Shown: positions 49,310-61,817 of the stretch, one piece after another
Layout: each line of letters begins with the position of its first letter
How positions within the stretch are numbered: position 1 is the first letter of the stretch
The notes under the pieces: model-generated
Seen by the model: only the letters and a program-made list of their open reading frames with translations
Told to the model about the DNA's origin: nothing
Database searches by the model: none
NCBI RefSeq assembly: GCF_910592395.1
Contig: NC_088312.1
Coordinates: forward strand, 14,797,292 to 14,861,291
Direction: 5' to 3'
Origin: Lineus longissimus
Taxonomy: Eukaryota; Nemertea; Pilidiophora; Heteronemertea; Lineidae
Length of the DNA stretch: 64,000 nucleotides
Program-made: the position numbers and the translations under genes

Positions 49310-50238
49310 ATGTAAATGTACTTATGGACGCCATTTTTCAAAACTTTCCCAGATTACTCAAACAAATTATTACAGAAAATGATTAACGAGTGTCGCGTAA
49401 ATGAATACGCACATGGCTTGATTACACGACACACCTCAATCTTTTATTTTAACTTTATATTCAAAACTTGCGAATGACCAATGGTGCGCAGTCAACCTCT
49501 TGAATCCCGGTGACCGACCAGTCAGTCATTTTGAAATAATGTTTTTTCCCAACGACCGACAGGTCGGTCTCAGTAATATTTTTATTCCCTTGAGCTGGGA
49601 CGCTATTTTATTGCTGGTTTTAGCGTGTTTCATGTACAACAGGGTCAGTTAGAGCATGCCTGGGTAGATGGTGCCTCGTTACCGGACTTTGGCAGTTGTA
49701 TGCGGGCGCTATACATCGTGAAAGTCAGACCCAATTTCGCAACCACGTGACCACCCTGGGATCCCGTGATTTTCAAGTTTTGGGAGTCAAGAGGTTAAAC
49801 GCAGCAAACCAATCTAGAATGATCTGGATCGGTCAAGATCGGTCAAGATCACTGGTTCCGTGTAAATGGCCCTCACGTGTCTGCATAGGTTATGGTATTC
49901 CAACCACTTCAAGCACTTGGGTTGGTACCAAAATTATTAAAGGACCTTAGGCATTATTAACCCTTTGGCTACCTAGGCCTATGTAACGCGATGTACCGAG
50001 ATTTTTTACCAGTTTTATGCAAAATAACGTAAAAATACTTATAAATATTGTACCTCCTTCATTATGCATCCTTGATTAATAAAACCATACATTTTTGTAA
50101 AGCTGATTACCTTGGCTATCAATTGGCGTTGTTTCTCGGTATCAATTGGGTAAGAGGTAATCAATAATCAGTAATAATCAATATTTTTTGATTGATTTTG
50201 CTCTAATTGATTGATTTTTCTGATTTGAACAAAGTATA
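49310..50238 (+). repeat. Left arm of a ~930-bp inverted repeat
   Basis: The segment from AATGTAAATGTACTTATGGA to TTTTTCTGATTTGAACAAAG is the reverse complement of 60105-61035, with only scattered mismatches and small gaps. The arms are about 10 kb apart. The arm includes a complete TTAA MITE (49496-49794) and the first part of a second one (from 49961). Confidence 0.9.
49496..49794. mobile_element. TTAA-type MITE, family D
   Basis: A 299-bp element with ends CCTCTTGAATCCCGG and GGGAGTCAAGAGG. It is flanked by TCAA (49492-49495) and TTAA (49795-49798), which look like a mutated TTAA duplication. Internal GACCGACCAGTC and GACCGACAGGTCGG motifs are present. A second copy lies inverted at about 60531-60829. 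Confidence 0.8.
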
Positions 50239-50596
50239 TGGAACTGTAATTGATGCAGATACAACCTGTTAATGATCAACGTAACTTGATTAATAACCTT
50301 TGACTATTGTCTATAACTGATTGATCGAATAATACAAAATAATATTAACTTATATGCTAATCAGTTCTTGTACTGTGACGCTGCACAAGCGCCAATCAAA
50401 CTGCAGCGCCCTCTGAAAACTATGAATGAAACTAAACCTAGTCTTCTGCAGATCACCAGGGACACGAACATACAATAGCGTCTTGCGTGTACCGCGAGTT
50501 CTATACTAAAGCATTAGTATAGGGATGATATATCGTACCTCCCACGCGAGACAAAATACAGGGACGATATATCGTCCCCTCTAGGGAGGCAAGAGG
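49961..50596. mobile_element. TTAA-flanked element, family E
   Basis: A 636-bp element between TTAA at 49957-49960 and TTAA at 50597-50600. The left end CCCTTTGGCTACCTAG and right end CTAGGGAGGCAAGAGG are imperfectly inverted. Near the right end GGGACGATATATCGTCCC is a perfect palindrome. It has no ORF. Only its left part is shared with the inverted arm at 60105-60375. Confidence 0.75.
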
Positions 50597-50599
50597 TTA

Positions 50600-53160
50600 A
50601 GGGCAATATTACCCAGCTGTCCGCTGCCCAGTCACCTCCTGTTCTACATAAGTAGTTTCCATCAACAAATTGCACAAAAAAAGGAAAAATTCCAAAGACT
50701 GAATTATCGCGCTTTTCTGATGTTGACCCATTTAGCTCTCCAAGCAGTGACCCTTTTCAGGTGGAACAGTGCACTAGTAAGGCGTTTCCTGGAGTAAGGA
50801 CCTACCCTGTGACGTCTTGGTACTGATATTATGGCGGGAAAGGTATTTCGTGCCAGGACTTGTGCTACTAGAAATAATGAATAACACGTTTTTCTACTAT
50901 CTAAGAGCTGAAACAAAATGGCTAAAGCATCAAACATGATTGGAGATTGGAAAATAGTTTATAGGTGAACCAGAGGAAGAACAAAAATACTGCAATAACA
51001 AGAGCAACGCAGGGTGTAGCATATGCCCCGGTGAGCACATTGAGTTGGTGTATTAGGAAAGTGAAGTGTTTTTCAGACAACCCCGGGCAGCTGGTGTCAT
51101 TGCTGACTGGGTTTAGTTGACATCGTGAAAGAGTTATTGGTCTGTAATGCCCGCTGTACACGTTATCTTTTTCTACCCACATAAAAAGTTACATGGTTAT
51201 TACTCATAGCATTCTCGTTAAAATGAGCGGAAACGAAAAGTTTACAGACGCCTGACGGACATCGGTAAAACATAATGCCTCCGCAATGCTTTACGCATTG
51301 GCGGGGGCATAACAAGCTGCCTATTACTTTAGAGTCACACTCCACCAAAAAACATCGATGAAACCCCAGTAAAAACAGTAGTAGTAGAAGATTCAGCAGA
51401 AAGCATCTAAAATTGTTTGGGTAGACACCTGCGATATAAATTAAAACTGACCACATTCGGCATTTAAATCAACCGTTCTAGGAACAAACGTCTCGGCGCC
51501 AACACCAGATGTTGGCGAAAATGACATAATATCATGTAAAATCCAAGGAAGACATCAAGGAATCGCCTACGAGTGGGCACCTGCAAAAATGTCAGTTGCA
51601 GCAGGAACTAGTCTAATCCAGAACGTGTGTAATCCATTTGTGATTGTGTAATTCACTATGAAATAAATCCTTAATCCAATGTTTCCGTTTCTTCCATGCA
51701 CCGACACTGCCTCAAGAACATTTCCGCCTCAATTTTGTTGAGTCCCTTGCATTGTTGTACTAAACAAATCATAGCCTGGAAAATAAAATTATAAAATTTC
51801 ATCTATGATGTGATGATAATGCTTTACTTTGATAACAAATTAAGTGTATAATAAGAATGCAGCGGACAATCAAGTGACATATTTTCGTGTTTCCCAACAA
51901 AATCAGCCCAAATAACGATAATAACAAGGAGTTTTATATGGCGCTTTAAAAGAGCTTTCATTACCCAGCCTATCCAGAAGGTAAGAGTTACAAAGTGGCA
52001 CATGCCGGGTATCGAACCCAGGACCTCCCGATCACAATGTTGATGCTCAAACGTTGTGCCACTGCGTTCCTCTGAGCACAAATTATTCCATATGCCTGAA
52101 AATGTACCCATCTCTGTACGTAGGTCTTTTATTGTTTCATGACTATCCACAGGACAATGCATGAAGTGATTCAAAATCATCGATCTCTAGGCACTGTATT
52201 TGGTTGCAGCCGGTCAGTTTAACCCAATTCGCTTCAAGTTTCTCGCCTGTCATGTGCTGTACTTTCATGGAGAGATACCATCAATAAGGCTGACCATTTG
52301 TCAAATTTCAGACCCACCTCTGGCTCACAGACATTCATCATGGTTTTCATCTCTGTCTGCGGCAACTCATCCTAAAAGAAGTTTATGATGGCCTCCATCT
52401 GAAATAACATAACATTTGTCAAATGAAAGGTATCTAATTGCTGTTTGCTGTGCAAATTGTCCATGACGAAGTTGGAAGATGAACTGATGGAGAAGACATG
52501 AATGGTTAAAAGGCAATTTAAAAATTGCATGTTTCTTACCTCCCAGTCCTAGATTGTTGTAAAGCTGTTCTGGCTTCTTACGAAAGGTTTCTTTACACTA
52601 TGTTTATCACACACGCTGCAAAAAAATAACAATTTGAATCCTTTGAAAACATTTCGACAATCATATTCATCATAAGAATTGTTATGGCGCCACTGTGCCA
52701 CTAGGACGAAAACTAAATCAAGACAAAAACGTCAAACAACATAGACTTACCGAGGGAAAAATCTGTTGTTATTCATTCACTCCTTGTACGAGTTCGATCC
52801 ACTCTGTGTCCTTGGAGCGGTTTCCGTTTATTCTAGGGATGCCATCCCTTTATGACAGTTTATAATAATTTGCATTGATATATACTTTAGAATCGAGAAA
52901 AGATTCAACCCGAATAAATGAACGAATGAAAATCAGCACAGAAGGCGAATTAGTTATCAAAGTTCCAAAATAAAAGGGCGGACGCAAGTTAACTATTCGC
53001 GGATCGTGTGCACACAATAAATCAATAAATCAAGTCATTAATTGTTCGAATTGAACGGATTGAACGTATAACTATAATTTCTCACAAGTTTACGGAACAT
53101 AAGACGGTGGTTGGCTCCTTGCCAATTCAAATACATGAATGAAGTACGCGAGTCGCACGG
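50600..53160. other. Non-coding stretch with one SINE, no gene recognised
   Basis: Apart from the SINE at 51925-52085, I see neither repeats nor a coding segment with acceptable splice sites and recognisable protein. Confidence 0.4.
51925..52085 (-). mobile_element. tRNA-derived SINE fragment
   Basis: On the minus strand: CGCAGTGGCACAACGTTTGAG, ATTGTGATCGGGAGGTCCTG, then GGGTTCGATACCC, a good B box. The 3' part ends in AAAGCGCCATATAAAACTCC, the same type of GCGC/TATA end as the SINE at 27996-28330. Confidence 0.75.
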
Positions 53161-53168
53161 CTATAATA

Positions 53169-53254
53169 CATATGCATTCGGAGAGCGCGATCGCTACTGG
53201 GAACCTTTTGGTCGCTCGTGGGACCCACTTTGATGATCGCCGCCCAGACCCTCA
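53169..53254. repeat. Left arm of an 86-bp inverted repeat
   Basis: The arm contains GCGCGATCGCTACTGGG and GTCGCTCGTGGGACCCACTT. It recurs inverted at 58734-58819 with about four mismatches. Confidence 0.85.
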
Positions 53255-53335
53255 CGTGACCCGCGTGTTAATAGATGGCGACGGTGTTGTTCCAGGCGGC
53301 GGTCGACCTGCATATTTAATGCTTTCCCTGTGTAT

Positions 53336-53775
53336 TTGAGTATAAACTTGTACGATAAATGATAAGCGTGCGTGATCCGTGGTTGATGGATACTAATATC
53401 ATAATATGGGGGAAGGCGCCGTGGAGGTCTATAGCCAGGGTGGGGTGGGGGTTATAGTTAGGTCGGATGATGGTATCATGGCCGTTGACCGAAAAGCAGT
53501 GGGGGAGGACCAGGGAATATGGGGGCTATAGATATATTTGAGTATAGATTTATACGATAAATGATAAGCGTTTGTGATCCGTAATTGTGGATACTAATAT
53601 CATATAATAAATATGTTTTTGTCCGCTCGGAACTGTTTAATCTACAGACATAGGCATCACACTGTAGGCTCTAATAAGATCAATACCCATGTCGTGATTT
53701 TACTATTTAGCAAATTTTATCCCGGCAAATTATATTTTAATGTGATTTATCCCGGCAAATTATATATTAATGTGA
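53336..53775. repeat. Two local direct duplications
   Basis: A segment of about 75 bp (TTGAGTATAAACTTGTACGA to ACTAATATCATA) at 53336-53406 recurs at 53538-53608. Separately, TTTATCCCGGCAAATTATAT plus TTAATGTGA is repeated in tandem at 53717-53775 with a 29-bp unit. Confidence 0.8.
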
Positions 53776-53999
53776 TTTGACAGGTCATATTTAGGCCTAA
53801 TACTAATAGTGATCAACCTTGTTACTATTGATTGATTATTGGCAACAATCACTGTTCATTAATAAGTTCGAGGAAAAATTTTGAGATCAACTTTGTTATC
53901 CGAAGCGTATAGGCCTAGGATTGATTGATTATGTCGTTTATCTTGTAATATTCATGTAACTATGTACACTGTATTATGATGTACTGTCTGTACTTTTGT

Positions 54000-56500
54000 G
54001 ATAGCTGTGCAACTGCAAGTAAATACTTAGTTAGTTCATCACCTTTCGTACAGATGGCACTGCAGGTGAGGGGTTTGGTGTGTTTGGGAAAGGTCTCCCC
54101 TTGAGCGGTTGAGGACAATGTCACAACCAGAGGATTTTTATCTATGGTATGGGTTTGCCAAGGCTTCTTTGAGGGTTTATAAGCGCGCAGCAGAAAAGCC
54201 GAAGGCTTTTCTGCGAAGCGCTACTATGGTTAACGTGCATACGACGTCATCCAATGTAAACAATGTTTCTCAAGTCCATGGATTCGTTTCAAATGGCTTA
54301 AATTTGACTTAAAATGGCCGCCAGAAGAGATAAACGCGCGAAAGTAGTAACTCGACTATTCTGAGCTCCGAGAGAGAACCAGACGATTATTCTCACTGTT
54401 TTTTAATCAAACTTCAATTTCTGGGGGTTTACCCCCCGACATATGTGTTTTGATTTTTGAGACTTTAGTAATGATATCCAAAAGATGCTTAAAATGGATA
54501 TAATCCCGAAATAATGAAGCAAAAGACGGGCAGGCGTTCCGAAAAAAAAAATGTTATTTTGAGATTTCAATAAACCTTTTGAACGAATTCCACATGGGCC
54601 GTGGTGGGATCCGAAGACACCTTAAGGAGGAATGCATGTTTTTATGGGGTACCATTGGTTTTGCAGATCTTCTGTTTTTTTCTAAAGAATAATCAATATT
54701 CGCTAGCAGGCTTTTTATGCTCCCAGGTATGAAGAGGGTTCTATGTTCCTCATGTTCTTTGTTCATCAGTCTGGTGTTCCTCAAGAGTCAAGTGTCTTCA
54801 AGTCTCTTGGCCTGCAAAAACCCTTTCCAACCAATTTTTTATGCATTAACCATTCGGCAACATGTTGGTGGGGGAAAAACCTGATCCCTGACCCCTTGAA
54901 TTGGTTGGCCAGGTACGACCACAAGCAATTGTCTCAAAGAAGCCACCAGTACGACCTCTTGGTAGTCTTGCCAATATCATGCCAGTGAAAAGGAAGGGTA
55001 ATGATGGTTGAGGGTTGCAGTTAGGGTACCATCGAAGGAGTACCTCTTCCTCGCTCTGGGTTAAACGTGTCAGTCAAAGGCCTGCACCATCATGAAGGTT
55101 TGGAGGTTCCACTCAAGCACCCCGGGGTAAGCAGCTCAGAAGGACTTATTGAGAGGCCAATAGGGGGGTTGAGGGGCCTTCCCCCAATGCACTAGCTAAA
55201 ACATGTCAGAAGGACAGGGGTTGGGGGGGGGGGGGGCTCTCCATTGCGACAGTTGCGTGAGTTCAATAGAGCTTGCACTTTACATTAGAATCTGCCAGAG
55301 TCCCAGACTACGATAGTCTGGACACCTTTCGGGGGGGGAGGGGGACATTTTCCATTTCTTTGCCGACTGACGATGGAGTTGAGTTAGGCCCCTACTGCTA
55401 ATGCGATACACGGAGAAAACTGTCTATCAAAACAAAAAATTGGCGGAAGGAACTATAGCAGGGTCCCAACCAGGGGGTTTGGGGGGTTTCCCCCCAACCT
55501 AAAGGCGCTGCGCGCTTACTAGGGCACTGCACTGATAATATTAACGAATTATGGGCTTTTCCCCCCGCATTGATGTAATCTGTAGTCGTCACAATCAACT
55601 ATCATAATCATGTCGGTACTTTACGCATATTACATGTCCGTGTATGTAAAGTTTAACGAGTTAACAACATGTTCATCGAAACTGCCAAGTGGCCACACAA
55701 ATTCTAAAACGATTCCTCTTCCGAATCCATCGCACTACAAATGGTGATTCGAACTATGAAGCATAAAAATTGGGTTTGAAAACACTAATCACGAAACTAT
55801 AATTTGTCTCAAACCGCCATTATTTCCCCCCCCCCGCTTTTCGCTGTTGTTTTTCAACCATTCTCAACTGCTTCCGAACGGGCCGCATTCAATCGGCGGG
55901 GCGTCTTCGGCCCGACTACGACTTTCGTCCCAACAAGAATCCTTTCTGCGGCTGTCTTAGTGCAGACAATGACAGTCAAACCTTTTTTGCCTTTACATAC
56001 ATGTAGCACGAGAAGTAAAAAAGCTTTATGGACTGAATGATGCAGGAGCTGAGCTTGTGTATGAAGTTGAACTTCATACATCATACATGTATGAATTTTA
56101 AGAAAAGAAGTTTGACCCAGCACAAAGCCCAAAGTCAGAGTCAGATGAAAAAAAGATTTTATTCTGCTTTAACTCTTTAAATCCTTGAATTTTTTTTAGT
56201 GTTTCCCAGTATTTCAGCAATTTTCACCCCAAACGACCTCCAAATCCCCCCCCCCCCCCGCCATGTAATATGTAAAGAGCAATCTCTAGTGAACTCACAC
56301 AACTGTCCTTCTGACATATATAGCCAGTACATTGGGGGATGAGTCCCCCAAACCCCCTCCCCCGTTCTCTGAAAGTGACAGGTTTTAGTCAGTACATTGG
56401 GGGGAAGCCCCCCCCCCCATTGGACTCTAAAAATAGAATTCCTTGGAGACGCTGAACAATAAGGCCCCATAAAGAAATAGTCCCCGCCCCGGCAGCTGCC
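54000..56500. other. Non-coding, low-complexity tracts only
   Basis: Poly-G/poly-C tracts (55217, 55332, 55827, 56247, 56402) and recurring GGGGGGTT(T/G)GGGG-like sequence. A short hairpin, GCAGAAAAGCC with GGCTTTTCTGC, is at about 54189-54213. No gene recognised. Confidence 0.45.
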
Positions 56501-56544
56501 TCATATCTGCTGACAGAAGCAGCTCTTTGTGGTGAAATAATAAT

Positions 56545-57095
56545 TGAATGCATGTCATGACACCCAGGAGCCTTTTCTCATTTCTGAAACAGTTGCATGG
56601 TTGGAATGAATTTCCAAATCAGTCCGTCAAATCTCTATGCAATGAAAATTGAAATGTCACAACTGTCTCCACCGACGTTGTCCTGTATGTCCTAGCAGAC
56701 GATTTTTAAATAAATGATGTGATTGATATACTTGTAGATTGGAATGAATTATTTCTTCAATGATATGAAAGTTGAAAACCCTCGAGTACGAAAATGAGGA
56801 GGCAAGACACATCATGCATGTCATAACACCCTGGACCTTTTTCTCATTTCTGAAACAGTTGCATGGTTGGAATGAATTTCCAAATCAGTCCGTCAAATCT
56901 CTATCCAAATGGAACATTATGACCACTCTATATTTGTGCAGTAGTGTTAAAACTGACTTTTTGAAGTAAAGTACGTAAATCGAGAAGAAGAGGACGTTTA
57001 CTTCGTCTGCAATGAAATGTCACAACTGTCTCCACCGACGTTGTTGTCCTGTATGTTCTAGCAGACGATTTTTAGATACATGATGTCCCATACCC
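56545..57095. repeat. Direct duplication of two neighbouring blocks
   Basis: Block 1 (CATGTCATGACACCC to CCGTCAAATCTCTAT) occurs at about 56551 and 56815. Block 2 (GAAATGTCACAACTGTCTCC to AGCAGACGATTTTTA) occurs at about 56651 and 57014. The order is kept, so a single segmental duplication with later changes is likely. Confidence 0.8.
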
Positions 57096-57955
57096 GCACT
57101 TCAGGACAGTGGCGCCGGTGTGAATAAATCTACTTGCGTGAATGGTCAATGGCTCATGACGTCATGAAATAATTGCGTCAACAACGGGAATCATGGTAAC
57201 TGTGGTTGCGGTGCGTCGTGAAAGCAGGATCGGCAAGCGCGGCCCGTATGGAATGCAACAAACTGTACCGGAACCGGAACTGTCATGGGTCTGCACTTTT
57301 TTTTTCAGATTCGATGGACATGATGGATATATGAATTTTGTTTACACTTTATACATACACGTAACCATTACACTCACTACGTTGTGTGAGTGATTAATTT
57401 CACTAGTATTATTTCATCAAATGGATGAAAACAAGTATACTGCCATTATTGCATATCCCTAAACCGCCCGAAAACCAGCCTTAGTTTCATGATGGCGATG
57501 GTGTTGCTTGAGATTTAGATTAGGTACGTACTGGCAGGCAGCTAGGCTGGGAAACTAGACAAAAATCAGTGTCGTTTGCCATGGTGATGCTGGCCGATGC
57601 TATTGCGTCCTGTCAATCAAATATCCTTTAAAAAATTGTATTTGGTAAAACATCTTGACAGTACATCTGCTGTGCACACATATGCTACCGGCTGACCGAC
57701 TTTCGAATGTGGTCTCGAGCCAAGATGCATCCTTTTCTGTGAAGATCTATTGTAAACATGGTTTGTTTTGGCGACCTTAGGTGGTGCCGGCGTATCTGGC
57801 AATGCTGCAAAGGTCCTATAAATAGACGAATTCGAAGAAGTTTGTTTTGGTGCTGACCAGATCGTGGTGTCTCTAGGCATTGTTTTTCTGTGTTTCCCCC
57901 TATTGAAAAGTCATGGTCTCTCTAGCTGCCTATTGTTTGGAAACACTGACACATG

Positions 57956-58052
57956 GGCAGGCGGTATTTGCACCACGCCACCACGGGCACTACGCGACCA
58001 CCACGCCACCACGCGAACAGGCGGAATGATCATAATGACGATATCAAAACAG
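57956..58052. repeat. Left arm of a 97-bp GC-rich inverted repeat
   Basis: Arms at 57956-58052 and 59631-59727 differ at about three positions. They contain CACCACGCCACCACG-type runs and GATCATAATGACGATATC. The right arm abuts the LINE fragment exactly (LINE coding sequence begins at about 59728). Confidence 0.9.
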
Positions 58053-58263
58053 CGGTCGATTCATTGGATCATGGTTTCTTGGAACAATTATAGATGGCGT
58101 TGGCTGCTATCCTAGCTTCTCTGATGCCCGTTCTTGGAACAAAGGCGTACGCCAACTACGGAAATACGTACTGAATTACCGTTGAGTAACTTGACCTACT
58201 CCAACTGACGACTGACCTGCAAAAACCATACGAGTTCGAGTGGGTTATATAGTCTCCCTTTAA

Positions 58264-58434
58264 AGGGGTGGCCGTTCGTTTGGGTGGGGTGGGTTGGGGG
58301 GGGGGGGAGGAGTTAGATTTATCACTCACTCGAACACGTGTGCATAGTTCCAACATACTGTTGTGTGAGAGACCCTTATTGGCGACTTTGTGTAACTTTA
58401 TCTTGCCTACCTAGCTGTTGCCTATAGTTTCCCA
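58264..58434. mobile_element. Remnants of family A TTAA MITEs
   Basis: CAGCTAGGTAGGCAAGATAA-type sequence (minus strand) and ends such as TGGGAAACTATAGGCAAC next to TTAA (58435-58438) match family A. A further end, AGGGGGACTATGTAGGAGCA, starts at 58439, and another, AGGGACGCTATAGGCAGCAG, starts at about 59079. Several insertions appear stacked here, and individual boundaries cannot be resolved by eye. Confidence 0.65.
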
Positions 58435-59727
58435 TTAAAGGGGGACTATGTAGGAGCAGGGGGTCAAATTGGCCAACTTTAGCTGACTTATAAACAGAGT
58501 AAGGGCATTAGGTCTTATTTGATTCATCACTGAATGTATCCCTGTTACAGGCGTGACTAGGTTAGGACAAACTGTGAGAGGTGAGAGACTCACTATAAGT
58601 TGAACGCTGCTGGGACCCTCTGATCGCTGCTGGGACCCTCAGTACTGTCTCCATTAGAATAAGAGTGATTATTGGCAATAATCAATCAATACTGCTGGGA
58701 GAACTAAGTTGATCGCTGCTGGGTGAGGGTCTGGTGAGGGTCTGGGCGGCGATCATCAAAGTGGGTCCCACGAGCGACCAAAAGGTCCCCAGTAGCGATC
58801 GCGCTCTCAGAATGCATATGACCTAGGGCAGAATGTTCAAAATCAATGGCCTGATATGAAAGTTAATGCAGTAGTCATCTTTAAATTCCTGAAAAATCAC
58901 CCGGACTTTTAAAACTGGGGACTATACTGACTTTCAAATGACTGTAATACGTCTACGATGTATAAGCCTGGGCCCATATTGCTATTCATGAAATCCCATC
59001 AAACAATAGAACAGGACTTTTAAATAGTGGACTATATTTACTTTCACACCAGTGTCACAGTCTTCATAGTGTTTAAAGGGACGCTATAGGCAGCAGCTAT
59101 GTAGGCAAAATAAAGTTACACGAAGTAGCCAATAGGGGTCTCTCACCTCTCACAGGACGTCGAAACTATTCACACATGAGACAATACACCTATAGGCAAG
59201 ATGAGCCCGTCAGGTATTTGAAATCACTGAACCATTGTCGAACAATAGGGCGGGACCTTTAAAACAGGTCACAATATTTACTTTCACATCAGTGTACCAA
59301 ATAGGCCTTCAATGCATAAGCGTACATGCCGTACAGGACCTTTACCGGGGACAAGTCTCTGTACAACACGAATTCGCAATAATAGGTCTCCGATCTATAC
59401 TTTCTCCGCAGTGACAGTATTGTGATAACAATAATGGTGTGATAAGATCTCTCATGACAAACGGTTGGACACGGATGTATAGCGGCTTAATAATAGCCCT
59501 GCTTTTTGCGAATGCCATTAACAAGTAATTAATACTCGTAAATCCCGTCAGGCAACAGCGCAGTATACCAACATGCCATCTATAATTGGTAGGTGTAACC
59601 ACAACTCTCAAGTGTCTGTGGTCTGATGGTCTGTTTTGATATCGTCATTATGATCGCTCCGCCTGTTCGCGTGGTGGCGTGGTGGTCGCGTGGTGCCCGT
59701 GGTGGCGTGGTGCAAATACCGCCTGCC

Positions 59728-60103
59728 TCCAATCAAGGCTAGGATTGAGTTTAAGATTCTCTGTGTTATCCACAAATCACTGAATGGTGTGGGACCTGAG
59801 TACCTCAGTGACCTCCTTCTGGAAACAGAAGGTCGCACTCGGTCAGTTGCCTCCAAGGCCCTTCAGGTCAAACGTACCAGATCGAGGTACGGTGACCGCA
59901 GCTTATCAAGGTTCGGCCCGTACCTCTGGAATAAACATCCAATCGAACTAAGAATAAGATCCGAGCCGGAAAAAACGTTTAAAAGACAACTAAAAACTCT
60001 GCTCTTCGAACGAGCCTATGGGGAGGTGGCGCCTGGAGCGTGGTGCGACCACGGAAAGGCGCCTTGATACAAATGTAACTTGATTGATTGATTGATTGAT
60101 ACT
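59728..60103 (+). mobile_element. 5'-truncated LINE (CR1/L2-like), 3' end with TGAT repeats
   Basis: The open frame, to TGA at about 60067, encodes the C-terminal tail of a non-LTR reverse transcriptase. It has LPPIKARIEFKIL at the start, VGPEYLSDLL, then RSLSRFGPYLWNK, PIELR and TFKRQLKTLLFERAY. This block typically follows the RT domain in CR1/L2-group LINEs. It is followed by (TGAT)n at 60080-60103, the usual short microsatellite end. Everything upstream of the tail is missing, as expected for incomplete reverse transcription. Confidence 0.88.
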
Positions 60104-60104
60104 T

Positions 60105-61035
60105 GTTCAAATCAGAAATATCAATCAATTAGAGCAAAATCAATCAGAAAATATTGATTATTACTGATTATTGATTACCTCTTACCCAATTGATACCCAG
60201 AAACAACGCCAATTGATAGCCAAGGTAATCAGCTTTACAAAAATGTATGGTTTTATTAATCAAGGATGCATAATGAAGGAGGTACAATATTTAAAAGTAT
60301 TTTTACGTTATTTTGCATGAAACTGGTAAAAAATCTTGGTTTATCGCGTTACATAGGCCTCGGGAGCCAAAGGGTTAATAATGCCTGAGGTCCTTTAATA
60401 ATTTTGGTACCAACCCAAGTGCTTGAAGTGGTTGGAATACCATAACCTATGCAGACACGTGAGGGCCATTTACACGGAACCAGTGATCTTGATCGATCCA
60501 GATCATTCTAGATTGGTTTGCTGCGTTTAACCTCTCGACTCCCAAAACTTGAAAATCATGGGATCCCAGGGTGGTCACGTGGTTGCGAAATTGGGTCTGA
60601 CTTTGGCGGTTGTATGCGGGCGCTATACATCGTGAAAGTCCGGTAACGAGGCACCATCTCCCCAGGCATGTTCTAACTGACCCTACTGTACATCAAACAC
60701 GCTAAAACCAGCAATAAAATAGCGTCCCAGCTCAAGGGAATAAAAATATCACTGAGACCGACCTGTCGGTCGTTGGGAAAAAACATTATTTCAAAATGAC
60801 CGACTGGTCGGTCACCGGGATTCAAGAGGTTGACTGCGCACCATTGGTCATTCGGCAAGAAACACAGTGTTTAAGTTTTGAATATAAAGTTAAAATAAAA
60901 GATTTAGGTGTGTCGTGTAATCAGGCCATGTGCGTATTCATTTACGCGACACTCATTAATCATCTTCTGTAATAATTTGTTTGAGTATTCTGGGAAAGTT
61001 TTAAAAAATGGCGTCCATAAGTACATTTACATTTG
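60105..61035 (-). repeat. Right arm of the ~930-bp inverted repeat
   Basis: Reverse complement of 49310-50238. It begins directly after the LINE microsatellite tail and ends at TAAGTACATTTACATT, directly before the presumed LTR start. It contains an inverted copy of MITE family D (about 60531-60829) and part of family E. Confidence 0.9.
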
Positions 61036-61817
61036 TGGTGATCTGGTAGCTCTTGGTGTGTTGGCTTTAGGCCAGATGGCGCCACCAGTCTCTTCGGAGG
61101 CTGCCGGGTGACGGGACCATGAGAGACACCGTAGGAGTGGGGGAGGGTGAAGACGGCATGGTTTTAGATGAGATGTGAGGATTCTGTGTCGAAGGAATAA
61201 AGGGGTTTTATAGACATGAAGGTATGTTAGCGTGAGTTAATGCCGAGCAAGGAGAAGTACCCCCGACGAAACTTCACACTGGTGACAGCTGTACAGGAAT
61301 TCTGGACCCGATCGCAGTTAATTTCCCAACTTTGCCGGCCCTATCTGACACTCGCGCTTGCGTGCGGGCTTGTTGTATATACTGCGGCAGTGTATTACGG
61401 CCTCTTGTTTTTACGCCGTTCGTTTGTGTGCTACTGTGCTATATTTAATTGAGTTTTGTGTCGGGTGAGCACTGCAGGCATTGCCTAGACACAAGCATTA
61501 GTGAGTTGTAGCGCCGTGGTTGGCTTTCATGAACTTTCTGCCTGGATTTTTAGTATAATTATATTGCCAGTCTCGCGCACTGCATGGCTGGTACTGGGCT
61601 AGTCCACAAGTGCGAATGTATGGTGGCCTGTTAGGTGTGCTAACGCTCTGTTCTGCATTACCAGTGGTACACGCTCTGTAGTGCCAATCACTATAGTATT
61701 GTTCATTAGTTAATGATATTGTGTTTCTATTGCGGTAATTCTGGTCGGCTATTTGTTGTGGTGGGAGAGTATACTTGTTTATTGCATATTCATTAAGTAT
61801 TATCGAAACTCATAAAT

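Noticed and set aside
55217-55235. Poly-G and poly-C tracts in several places (306, 3871, 12593, 55217, 56247, 58293) as G-quadruplex or regulatory sites
   Set aside because: Simple homopolymers scattered through non-coding DNA; no context supports a function.
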